Positions 1 to 6,988 of a stretch of DNA of 7,240 bases are shown in pieces. The translations under genes and the position numbers were made by a program. The stretch covers positions 1-7,240 of the forward strand of contig JAUVOA010000073.1 in assembly GCA_030599445.1 (NCBI GenBank). The letters run 5' to 3'. The DNA comes from Atribacterota bacterium. Lineage in GTDB: Bacteria > Atribacterota > Phoenicimicrobiia > Phoenicimicrobiales > Phoenicimicrobiaceae. The notes beneath the pieces are model-generated. The model was not told where the DNA came from, made no database searches, and was given only the letters and a program-made list of their open reading frames with translations. Each line of letters starts with the position of its first letter. The first letter of the stretch is position 1.

Positions 1-1
1 A

Positions 2-283
2 AAAGAATTTGGGGTAAAGCTTTGTTTCCATGGAGGAACAAATAACCAGGGAGTATTTCATGAAGATATACATATTTTAACTATTGATACATTAAAAAGA
101 ATAAAAGATCTGGCGCCAGGTGGAGGATATATTTTTTCTTCCGGACACAATATCCAGGCAAATATGTCACCTGAAAATATTATAAGGCTTTTTGAACTTG
201 GAAGAGAGTTTGGGAAATATCCAATAAATATAGGTAATATAGAAAAAATGATAGAGAAAGAAAAAGGATATTTGGGAAAATGA
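2..283 (+). CDS. UroD-superfamily protein, C-terminal part only (cut by window edge)
   Basis: This frame is open from base 2 to a TGA at 281-283 and gives the last 93 residues of a protein that starts before the window. The visible part has the conserved C-terminal features of UroD-like proteins: FHGG near its start (residues 9-12), LAPGGGYI (about 43-50), then a GHNIQ segment and an S-P-E-N motif (about 60-64). These match the last strands and helices of the barrel in the MtaA/UroD-like family. The N-terminal half and the usual H-x-C-G metal motif lie outside the window, so the exact subfamily is not visible. It sits about 36 bases upstream of another UroD-like gene on the same strand, so the two are probably co-transcribed. 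Family assignment is fairly sure. The substrate is unknown, and methyl transfer from or to a corrinoid is only an inference. Confidence 0.85.
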   Translation, partial: KEFGVKLCFHGGTNNQGVFHEDIHILTIDTLKRIKDLAPGGGYIFSSGHNIQANMSPENIIRLFELGREFGKYPINIGNIEKMIEKEKGYLGK

Positions 284-307
284 GGATGTAGTTAGTTATT
301 AGTTAGT

Positions 308-312
308 GGAGG
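308..312 (+). promoter_or_regulatory. Ribosome binding site GGAGG that decides the start of the next gene
   Basis: GGAGG lies only one base before the first ATG (314), too close for use with that codon. The same frame has further ATGs at 320 and 323, with spacers of 7 and 10 bases. The site therefore favours 320 (or 323) as the real start. The preceding bases hold a direct repeat of TAGTTAGT (289-296 and 300-307), with no role I can assign. Confidence 0.7.
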
Positions 313-319
313 TATGTTA

Positions 320-1675
320 ATGATGGATGATAGTGGAAATATTATTGAAAAAAGCACAGATTTGATACACAAATCTACAGGTCTGTGGACTGCCTCAGAT
401 TATAAAAGCAATCCTAGTTTTAATTCAGGGGTATCTGGAAAAATAATTATTTCTAGAAAAGATAAAGATATATTACGTAGGCTGGCAACAAAAGTAGTTT
501 GTTTATCTAATCGGCCTATTGAGGAAGAAAAACGAAAATTGTGGTATGATCATAATTCATTAAAACCAGTACGTCCATTGATTTTTTGTGACCCGGAAAA
601 TGGGTGGAATGAGATAATTACCAAAGACCAAATAGATTGTGAAGGAGAACTTGCTCAAAGATGGGAGATGGTTTTACTTAAAGAAATTTTTTGGGGAGAA
701 CTAATGTTGGATGATAAAGTAATTGAGCCATACTTTGACATTGGCTATACATATAATGAAGGCAGTTGGGGGGTTGACACAATAATACTTGGTGGAGAGG
801 ATGGTGGAGCATATACGTGGGAAGCTCCAATAAAAAAATACAGTGATATTAATAAGTTGCATTTTCCAATAATACACGTTGATTATAAGGCAACTCAAAA
901 AACATTAGAGGTCGCTAATGATACGTTTGGTGATTTGTTAAGAGTAAGAAAAATCGGGTTTTGGTGGTGGTCACTTGGGTCGACCTATCTCCTTGCTTTA
1001 CTAAGAGGGCTAGAGACTATGATGATTGATATGTATGACAATCCTAAATTAATACACAGGTTAATGAAGATTATTAGTGAAGGAACTTTAGAAAAACTAA
1101 ATTTTCTAGAAGAAAATGGTTTACTATCTATTAAAATTGACCGATATGTTGGGTCTGGTGGTTTTGGATATACAAAAGAATTACCGGCTAAAGGATTTGA
1201 CGATTCCAAAGTAAGGACAATAGATATGTGGGGATTTTGTGAGAGCCAGGAAACTGTTGGAATATCACCACAAATGTTTGAAGAATTTATTTTCCCATAT
1301 CAACTTCCTATACTTAAACGTTTTGGTTTAAATTGCTATGGTTGTTGCGACCCATTAGATCAAAGGTGGTATATAATAAAAAATATACCAAATTTGCGAA
1401 GGTTATCGGTGTCGCCCTGGTCAGATCTGGAAAAAATGGCTGAGAATCTTGAGGATAAATATATATATTCAATGAAGCCAATGCCCACACCCCTGGCTGC
1501 TGCTGTCCTGGACGAAGAATTTGTTCGAAAAAAAATACGAGAAGTATTAGAAATTACTAAAGGTTGTGTGGTTGAAGTAATAATGAAAGATAATAATACG
1601 ATAGGTAAAAATCCAGAAAATGTAATTAATTGGGTAAGAATTGTAAGAGAAGAAATTAATAAGATATATAGTTAA
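320..1675 (+). CDS. Divergent UroD-like (uroporphyrinogen decarboxylase superfamily) protein, long form
   Basis: The open frame runs from 314 to a TAA at 1673-1675. I choose the ATG at 320 because of the GGAGG at 308-312. Residue numbers below count from the ATG at 314 (453 residues). The C-terminal half carries marks I know from a group usually annotated as uroporphyrinogen-III decarboxylase-like: WGFCESQE (306-313), a YGCCDP motif (342-347) where classical members have H-x-C-G, IPNLRR (358-363) and VSPW (366-369), and a late IMKDNNT segment (423-429) followed by a tryptophan. It is longer than typical UroD or MtaA (about 340-380 residues), with an extended N-terminal region and a tryptophan-rich stretch at 216-219. 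No signal peptide or membrane segment is evident, so it is probably cytoplasmic. Haem synthesis is unlikely. Substrate unknown. The YGCC cysteines could bind a metal or thiol (inference). It follows the partial UroD gene closely, in an operon-like arrangement. Confidence 0.85.
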   Translation: MMDDSGNIIEKSTDLIHKSTGLWTASDYKSNPSFNSGVSGKIIISRKDKDILRRLATKVVCLSNRPIEEEKRKLWYDHNSLKPVRPLIFCDPENGWNEIITKDQIDCEGELAQRWEMVLLKEIFWGELMLDDKVIEPYFDIGYTYNEGSWGVDTIILGGEDGGAYTWEAPIKKYSDINKLHFPIIHVDYKATQKTLEVANDTFGDLLRVRKIGFWWWSLGSTYLLALLRGLETMMIDMYDNPKLIHRLMKIISEGTLEKLNFLEENGLLSIKIDRYVGSGGFGYTKELPAKGFDDSKVRTIDMWGFCESQETVGISPQMFEEFIFPYQLPILKRFGLNCYGCCDPLDQRWYIIKNIPNLRRLSVSPWSDLEKMAENLEDKYIYSMKPMPTPLAAAVLDEEFVRKKIREVLEITKGCVVEVIMKDNNTIGKNPENVINWVRIVREEINKIYS

Positions 1676-1827
1676 TGGTAACTATTATTTCTAATTCCTG
1701 CAGTGTATGAGACATTTATATTATATAGGGAATTTAAAAGACAAAAAGGCAATGGTTAATAAATTTTTTTAAAAGGGCTAATCAAATTAAAATATATTAA
1801 TAGAAATAGAAGATGTAAAAATATCTT

Positions 1828-2841
1828 ATGAATTCTTATGAAAGAGTTAAAAATAGATTAAAAGGTAATCCTGTTGATAAAATTCCAAACCTTAACATAA
1901 TTATGACTTTTGCAGCAAAGTATATAGGGATTCCTTATAAGAAATATGTTACAGATTTTAAGGTACTTGTTGAGGGAAATATATTGTGCTGTGAAAAATT
2001 TGGAATTGATATGGTAAGTGCTATATCTGATCCCTGCAGAGAATTATTTGATTTTGGTGCAAATGTTGTTTTTCCTGAAAATGATGTACCATATTGCAAA
2101 GATTTTTTAATTAAAGAATATGTGGATATTAAAAAAGTTAAAGTGAAGGATCCTTTAAAAAGCACGAGGATGTTGGATCGTATAAAGGCAGTAGAACTTT
2201 TTAATGGAAAAATAAAAGGTTATTTTCCAATTTTAGGTTGGGTTGAGGGTGCGCTTGCTGAACTTGCAGATTTAAGGGGTATCAATGAGATGATGTTAGA
2301 TTTTTATGATGCTCCTGATTTTATCGTTGAATTGTTAGAATTATGTGTCGAACAGGAAATAAGATTTGCGTTAGAGCAGATAAATGCAGGAGCTGATTTC
2401 ATTGGTATTGGAGATGCGGTGGCTTCACTAATTGGTCCTAAATACTACCGCAAGTTTGCACTACCTTATGAAAAAAGAATTATAGAGGAAATACATAAAG
2501 CAGGCTGTAAAGCCAAACTTCATATTTGTGGAAATATCAGTGGAATACTTGATTATATTTGTGATACAGGTGCCGATATTATAGATATAGATTGGATGGT
2601 AGATTTTGGAACTGCAGCAAAAAAGTTTGAAGGAAAATCATCAGCATGTGGTAATTTCAATCCTGTTTCCATTCTTCTTGAAGGAAGTGAGAAAGATATA
2701 GAAAATGCTGTAGTTAGTTGTATTAATATGGGCAACAATACTACTTTTATTGCTGCTGGATGCGAAGTACCCAAAAATACTAGTAACGAAAACATGCTTA
2801 GAGTTGATGAAATACTAAAGAGATATTCTAATTTTACTTAA
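1828..2841 (+). CDS. UroD/MtaA-type protein, putative corrinoid methyltransferase
   Basis: This is a complete 337-residue member of the UroD superfamily, of the normal length for methylcobalamin:coenzyme M methyltransferase-like proteins. Visible marks are an N-terminal ERVKNRLKGNPVDKIP segment (5-20), a GADFIGIGD strand (188-196), LHICGN (231-236), GADIIDID (248-255), the GNFNPV turn (275-280) and AAGCEVP (309-315). His232, Cys234 and Cys312 match the H-x-C ... C zinc ligands of MtaA/MtbA, which activate a thiol for methyl transfer. That supports methyl transfer over haem synthesis. The acceptor need not be coenzyme M in a bacterium. The start has only a weak upstream purine site (GAAGATG, 1809-1815, 12 bases away), so translation may be weak or the start imprecise. 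A 151-152 base gap separates it from the previous gene; I see no convincing promoter, terminator or gene there. The stop is followed in the same frame by a UroD remnant. Confidence 0.85.
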   Translation: MNSYERVKNRLKGNPVDKIPNLNIIMTFAAKYIGIPYKKYVTDFKVLVEGNILCCEKFGIDMVSAISDPCRELFDFGANVVFPENDVPYCKDFLIKEYVDIKKVKVKDPLKSTRMLDRIKAVELFNGKIKGYFPILGWVEGALAELADLRGINEMMLDFYDAPDFIVELLELCVEQEIRFALEQINAGADFIGIGDAVASLIGPKYYRKFALPYEKRIIEEIHKAGCKAKLHICGNISGILDYICDTGADIIDIDWMVDFGTAAKKFEGKSSACGNFNPVSILLEGSEKDIENAVVSCINMGNNTTFIAAGCEVPKNTSNENMLRVDEILKRYSNFT

Positions 2842-2853
2842 TTCCTTTTAAAA

Positions 2854-3012
2854 AATGAAAATTGGAAAACCTTTTATCATAGCTGTGGCTCTAATGTAGA
2901 TTTTTTAGACGATTTTGTAAGTGATGGGATTGATATATTAAATCCTGTTCAGATATCGGCAACTGGCATGAATCCAGATTTTTTAAAGAGAAATTATGGA
3001 GATAAATTAGAA
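2854..3012 (+). pseudogene. Remnant of another UroD-superfamily gene (middle segment only)
   Basis: Read in the frame that ends with the stop at 2839-2841, the following bases encode an unmistakable UroD-like segment with no start codon before it. It contains FYHSCGS (2872-2892), then DGIDILNPVQ, SATGM, and LKRNYGDKL ending at about 3009. This is the metal-motif strand through to the helix before the FHGG motif, about 50 residues of a normally 340-380 residue protein. Similarity stops at about 3012, although the frame stays open to a TAG at 3094-3096, inside the regulator gene in another frame. The neighbouring 1828-2841 protein already has its own copy of this region, so this is not its C-terminus. 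It resembles the family of the partial gene at the left edge: the remnant ends with LKRNYGDKL, and the visible part of that gene begins with a similar KEFGVKL. The likely origin is partial duplication or deletion of a third paralogue. It has no plausible start and is probably not translated. Confidence 0.75.
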
Positions 3013-3031
3013 AAAAAGGAACAAATTTTAT

Positions 3032-4210
3032 ATGATGAAAAAAAGAAAAGTTATGTTGGGAAATGCAATCGTAATCAGAAAATGGAATTTAAGTAGTATT
3101 TTTAAAGCAATTCGCAAGCAAGGTCCTATTTCTCGAATAGAACTAACTGAAATTACCGGATGTAGTGCCGGTACAGTGTCAAATCATGTTAGAACTCTGA
3201 TTAAAAAGGGCTTCGTAATCGAAACCAAAAAGGGTATTTCTTCCGGCGGCAGAAAGCCGATACAATTAATGGTTAATTCCCACAAAGCTTATATTTTTAG
3301 TATTGAGATTGAGGTTAACCAGATAAAGATAGTGATGTTTGATTTAGAAATAAAAGTGGTAACAAAGAGTATCATCCCCATAATATATAAAGATAATTAT
3401 ATGAAGACCCTAAAACAGGTATTTTTTGAGATGGATAAGATGATAGAAGAAAAGAATTTAAAATTAGATAATCTCCTGGGGATAGGAGTAGCAGTGCCTG
3501 GCTTGATCGATAAAGTAAAGGGTATACTAGAATTTGCGCCTAATTTAGGATGGAAAAATGTCCCTATTTCTAAGATCTTTAAAGACAAATATGGTCTTCC
3601 TATAATCTTGAATAATGAGGCAAAAGCGGCAGCTATCGGGGAAAGAGAATCTATTTACCCTAAAATAAATAATATGGTATTTGTCTCTATCAATGAAGGA
3701 ATAGGTTGCGGAATTTTTATTAATGGTGAATTATACCGGGGAGCTAGTGGAAATGCCGGGGAATTCGGTCATATAATTATTGATACTAATGGTCCGGTAT
3801 GTCACTGTGGTAATAAAGGATGTTGGGAAACATTTGCTTCGGAGAGCTATATTGTTAATAGATATTTAAAAGTATCTAATAGTAATAAAGAATTGACCAA
3901 GAAAGAGGTATACCATTTAGGTAAAAATGGCCATAAAAAGATAATTGAGATATTTAAGGAAGCAGGAAGGAATATAGGGATAGGATTAGTGAATATTATT
4001 AATGGGCTTAGTCCTGAATTGTTAGTAATTGGCGGAGGCATTGTAGAGATAAAAGATTATATTTATGATGAAATCGTTAAAAAACTTGAGGAAAGCGCTT
4101 TATCTATTTCCTATAGATCCGTAAAAATTAAATTTAGTGAATTAGGCAGCTTGGCTGCAGTTTATGGGATGGCTGATTTAATCATTAACGAGAGAATTAA
4201 ATTTATTTAA
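3032..4210 (+). CDS. xylR: ROK-family transcriptional regulator, XylR-type repressor
   Basis: The protein has 392 residues, typical for ROK repressors. Residues 20-65 form a winged helix-turn-helix (GPISRIELTEITG at 31-43, then SAGTVSNHVRTL), with a GGRKP wing signature at 72-76. Residues 86-385 form the ROK sugar-sensing domain: GIGVAVPG (150-157), GEFGH (243-247) and a zinc site from His247, Cys257, Cys259 and Cys264 (CHCGNKGCWE). The kinase ATP loop (D-x-G-G-T) is absent; IEIEVNQI stands there. The usual catalytic Asp of the END-A motif is Glu196 (NNEA), so it should sense a sugar without phosphorylating it. Position before xylA and xylB supports xylose-responsive repression (inference). 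Start: ATG 3032 with AAAGGA at 3015-3020, an 11-base spacer; ATGs at 3035 and 3053 are possible. The start region overlaps the other-frame extension of the UroD remnant. The effector could be a related sugar. Confidence 0.88.
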   Translation: MMKKRKVMLGNAIVIRKWNLSSIFKAIRKQGPISRIELTEITGCSAGTVSNHVRTLIKKGFVIETKKGISSGGRKPIQLMVNSHKAYIFSIEIEVNQIKIVMFDLEIKVVTKSIIPIIYKDNYMKTLKQVFFEMDKMIEEKNLKLDNLLGIGVAVPGLIDKVKGILEFAPNLGWKNVPISKIFKDKYGLPIILNNEAKAAAIGERESIYPKINNMVFVSINEGIGCGIFINGELYRGASGNAGEFGHIIIDTNGPVCHCGNKGCWETFASESYIVNRYLKVSNSNKELTKKEVYHLGKNGHKKIIEIFKEAGRNIGIGLVNIINGLSPELLVIGGGIVEIKDYIYDEIVKKLEESALSISYRSVKIKFSELGSLAAVYGMADLIINERIKFI

Positions 4211-4222
4211 TACGGATTTCAG

Positions 4223-4242
4223 AGAAAAGAATGTCTTTTTCT
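4223..4242. promoter_or_regulatory. Imperfect inverted repeat, candidate operator for the ROK regulator
   Basis: The left arm AGAAAAGA (4223-4230) and the right arm TCTTTTTCT (4234-4242, complement AGAAAAAGA) flank ATG, with one extra base in the right arm. It sits in the 75-base gap between the regulator and xylA, just upstream of a TATAAT box and over the expected -35 region, as a repressor site would. The arms are mostly A/T and such repeats arise easily in AT-rich DNA. A weak terminator stem for the regulator gene is an alternative. No second copy was noticed in the window. Confidence 0.4.
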
Positions 4243-4253
4243 AAATTTATTTT

Positions 4254-4259
4254 TATAAT
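4254..4259 (+). promoter_or_regulatory. Candidate -10 box (TATAAT) of the xylA-xylB promoter
   Basis: A perfect TATAAT lies 14 bases before the AAGGAG of xylA, which would give a short leader of roughly 20 bases. No good TTGACA is found 16-18 bases upstream; the place is taken by ATGTCT/TGTCTT within the inverted repeat. A weak -35 under repressor control is plausible, but AT-rich DNA gives such boxes by chance. Confidence 0.4.
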
Positions 4260-4285
4260 TATTTAATTCTACAAGGAGTAAAAAA

Positions 4286-5425
4286 ATGAAAGAAAATAAA
4301 TCATTACATAGTATCTGCCGATGGACATTCAATGCGGGTAAGGGCGGTTTTGTCCCGGATGACATGAGACCAGAATGGAATTCACAAAATTTAAATACTG
4401 TTGACATGATTAAGCTGGTAAAGGATAGAATTGCTCCGAGGTTACCGGATAATATAGAGTTAGGAATTGAAATGCATTATGATAATGAGTTTGATGAAAA
4501 AACTGCCCCTGAAATAGCCGATGCATTAGTAGATTCCAAGATCTATCTGGCTATGGTAACTCCAGGAGCACATAGACATTATGCTTATGGAGGTATAGCT
4601 TCCTTAGATCCTGTGGAGAGAAAATCAGCAGAAGAATTTGGAGAGAGAACGGTTAGTCTTGCTTATGGGCCCTTAAGGAAAACCTGGCATCCCGATCCCT
4701 CAAAATGGCCTGCTGTTATTATTTGGAATGGTTCATTTGGCTATGACCTTGCATCTATGGGAATATTTAAAATGTATCAGAATCTAAAAGAGAGTATGGC
4801 CAAACTATGCAAATATGAGGAAAAATTGGGAGGAGACCTCTATTTTGCCATAGAACCCAAACCCAATGAAGGACATCCGGCTCTTTTAATTCCTACCGTA
4901 GCCAGTGCCCTGGTCTTTTGGAATAAATTGGAAGAAGAGTTTAAAATTACTGGTGCTAAAAAGGGAGTGAATAAAGAGTTCGGACATTCGGAGATGATCG
5001 GGCTTGACCATATCTATGATACCGTAGAGGAAATAGACAATAATGCTTTAGTTCATATGCACTTAAACAGTCAGGGCTATAATGATGGTATAATCCTTGG
5101 CGGACCGGGAAAATATGATATCGATCATGGGACACGGGTTAATGGTATGAATATAGCCATAGCAGGTTTAATTAAAGATGCGGGTTTTAATCGCTGGAAA
5201 GGACACGATATGCAGGTAAGGCCATATGATAATGAAGAACAAGGAATCGATAGAGTGGTCAGGAGTGTACTAAGCTGGGAGGCCTGTGCACAAGCTGCCC
5301 AAGAACTGGATAAAGAACAATTAATGAAATACCTTGCTGACCGGGAAACCGCTAAAGCAGAAGATATTATGAGAGAAGCTCTGGTAAATGCCCAAAATTA
5401 TTTTGACCGAATGTATAATGAGTGA
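4286..5425 (+). CDS. xylA: Xylose isomerase-like sugar isomerase, divergent short form
   Basis: The predicted enzyme converts an aldose, probably D-xylose, to the ketose in the cytoplasm. At 379 residues it is close to the short actinobacterial-type xylose isomerases (about 385-395), not the 440-residue type. Aligned by eye with the Streptomyces enzyme from memory, it keeps His64 (ring opening), Trp147, the EPKPNE motif (190-195, metal ligand Glu190 and catalytic Lys192), Glu231 and His234 in EFGH, a KYDID motif (276-280, Asp278 and Asp280 as second-metal ligands) and Asp308 in GHD. Two deviations stand out. The HIDLN motif reads HMHLN, putting His259 at an Asp metal ligand, and about 9 extra residues (roughly 264-274) separate it from KYDID. 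The Asp that pairs with the ring-opening His may also be changed (Asn67). AAGGAG at 4273-4278 with a 7-base spacer fixes the start. The kinase gene follows after 36 bases. The sugar could be one other than xylose. Confidence 0.85.
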   Translation: MKENKSLHSICRWTFNAGKGGFVPDDMRPEWNSQNLNTVDMIKLVKDRIAPRLPDNIELGIEMHYDNEFDEKTAPEIADALVDSKIYLAMVTPGAHRHYAYGGIASLDPVERKSAEEFGERTVSLAYGPLRKTWHPDPSKWPAVIIWNGSFGYDLASMGIFKMYQNLKESMAKLCKYEEKLGGDLYFAIEPKPNEGHPALLIPTVASALVFWNKLEEEFKITGAKKGVNKEFGHSEMIGLDHIYDTVEEIDNNALVHMHLNSQGYNDGIILGGPGKYDIDHGTRVNGMNIAIAGLIKDAGFNRWKGHDMQVRPYDNEEQGIDRVVRSVLSWEACAQAAQELDKEQLMKYLADRETAKAEDIMREALVNAQNYFDRMYNE

Positions 5426-5461
5426 TTATTTAAAATACAAAGAATAAAGAGCAGGTGTTTT

Positions 5462-6988
5462 ATGGAATATTTATTAGGACTTGATATCGGAACCAGCGGG
5501 GTAAAAACCCTGTTAATATCTTTGGAAGGCAAGATTATTTCCAGTAAAACAGTTTCCTATCCCTTAAAAACTCCCCACCCCGGCTGGGCAGAACAATCTC
5601 CCTATGATTGGTGGGAAGCCACTCTAAAAGTGATAGAAGAGGTAGTATCCAGCATCCATATTGATTCCACCCAGATTAAAGGAATAAGTCTATCCGGACA
5701 GATGCACAGTTCAGTCTTCCTTAATGAAAAGATGGAAGTCATTAGACCGGCCATCCTCTGGAGTGATACCCGTACCACAGAACAATGTGGCAAGATTTAT
5801 ACCAAAGCAGGAGGATTGGCTCAGCTAATCAATTATGTATCTAACCCCGCCCTGGAGGGATTTACTGCTCCCAAGATATTATGGTTAAAAGAAAATGAAC
5901 CAGAAAATTATGCAAAGGTTAAATATATCCTTTTACCTAAAGATTATATCCGCTACAGGCTAACCGGTGAGCTGTTTACCGAAGTCTCTGATGCTGCCGG
6001 TACTCTGTTATTTGAGGTAATAAAGAAGAGATGGTCTACCAGCTTATTAGAAAAACTGGAGATTGACCCAGATTTACTCCCACCGGTGCTTAATTCCTTC
6101 GATTTAGCAGGCAGAATAACTAAAAATATAGCTGAGCAAACAGGATTAAAATTTAAAACTCCGGTAGTTGCCGGTGGAGCTGATAATGCCTGTGGAGCAG
6201 TGGGAAGTGGAATTATCCAGGAAGGAAAGGTGATGGTCAGTATCGGTTCCTCAGGGGTAGTCTTAGCTCAGACCAATAATCCCCAGGCTGATCAAGAAGG
6301 GAGGATACATCTATTTAATCATGCCTGCCCGGATAGCTGGTATATGATGGGGGTAACCTTATCAGCGGGAATGTCTTATGAATGGTTGCATAAAAAATTA
6401 TTTAACCGTAGTTTAGATTATACCAAATTAGATCAATTGGCAGAAGAGATAGAGCCTGGCAGTGAAGGATTGATCTTCTTACCTTATCTCTACGGAGAAA
6501 GGACTCCCCATAATGATGCTAATGCCCGTGGGGTATATTTTGGTATATCCGGAAAACACGACCAAAGACACTTCATAAGAAGTGTCTTAGAAGGTGTAAC
6601 CTTTGCCCTAAAAGATTCTCTGGAATTAATTAAAGATAAAGGGGTTAAGATTAAAGAGATAAGGGCTATCGGAGGGGGAGCAAAGAGCAGGGTATGGCAG
6701 CAAATATTGGCTGACATTTTAGGTGAAGAGATAAATCTATTAAATGTAGAGGAAGGACCTGCCTTTGGAGCAGCTTTGATTGCCGGAGTAGGAGTTGGTG
6801 TATATAACAATTTTGCAGAAGCAGTGAGTAGAATTATTAAAGTTAAAAAGACTGTTGTTCCCAGGATCCAAAATACAGAAAAGTATAATCAATATTATCA
6901 GCTATATAAGAAACTATATTATAGTTTAAAAGAAGATTTTAAAGAACTGTATGTATATATGGGGTTTGCAAATTCACAAAATACATGA
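5462..6988 (+). CDS. xylB: Xylulokinase (FGGY carbohydrate kinase)
   Basis: It phosphorylates D-xylulose with ATP to xylulose 5-phosphate, which enters the pentose phosphate pathway. The length of 508 residues fits XylB. The N-terminal FGGY domain starts with GLDIGTSGVK (6-15, Asp8 of the phosphate-binding loop), then GQMHSS (79-84), the sugar-site signature of xylulokinases, and LWSDTR (99-104). GGADNACG (238-245) holds Asp241, the expected catalytic base. The C-terminal domain has IGSSGVV (261-267), PYLYGERTPH (341-350), the FGGY signature region around 375-410 with GGGAKS (404-409), and GPAFGAAL (432-439). It is intact with no missing key residue. The start at 5462 has CAGGTG at 5452-5457. 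Lying 36 bases after the isomerase on the same strand, it should share its transcript. The tail after about 480 is a short lysine- and tyrosine-rich extension. Codons look more GC-rich than in the left-hand UroD genes. Confidence 0.95.
   Translation: MEYLLGLDIGTSGVKTLLISLEGKIISSKTVSYPLKTPHPGWAEQSPYDWWEATLKVIEEVVSSIHIDSTQIKGISLSGQMHSSVFLNEKMEVIRPAILWSDTRTTEQCGKIYTKAGGLAQLINYVSNPALEGFTAPKILWLKENEPENYAKVKYILLPKDYIRYRLTGELFTEVSDAAGTLLFEVIKKRWSTSLLEKLEIDPDLLPPVLNSFDLAGRITKNIAEQTGLKFKTPVVAGGADNACGAVGSGIIQEGKVMVSIGSSGVVLAQTNNPQADQEGRIHLFNHACPDSWYMMGVTLSAGMSYEWLHKKLFNRSLDYTKLDQLAEEIEPGSEGLIFLPYLYGERTPHNDANARGVYFGISGKHDQRHFIRSVLEGVTFALKDSLELIKDKGVKIKEIRAIGGGAKSRVWQQILADILGEEINLLNVEEGPAFGAALIAGVGVGVYNNFAEAVSRIIKVKKTVVPRIQNTEKYNQYYQLYKKLYYSLKEDFKELYVYMGFANSQNT

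Noticed and set aside
1676..1827. Possible promoter or small gene in the gap before the MtaA-like gene
   Set aside because: Several AT-rich -10-like words occur but none with a matching -35. A short GTG frame has no ribosome site. Nothing is distinguishable from chance in AT-rich DNA.
2855..2899. Tiny ATG frame just after the 1828-2841 gene
   Set aside because: It is only 14 codons, has no ribosome site, and lies in a different frame from the clear UroD remnant, which explains this stretch better.
6490..6810. Reverse-strand open frame of 106 codons within xylB
   Set aside because: It lies wholly opposite the conserved C-terminal domain of xylulokinase and its translation shows no family motif. 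It is a shadow frame, as are the other short reverse frames within the main genes.
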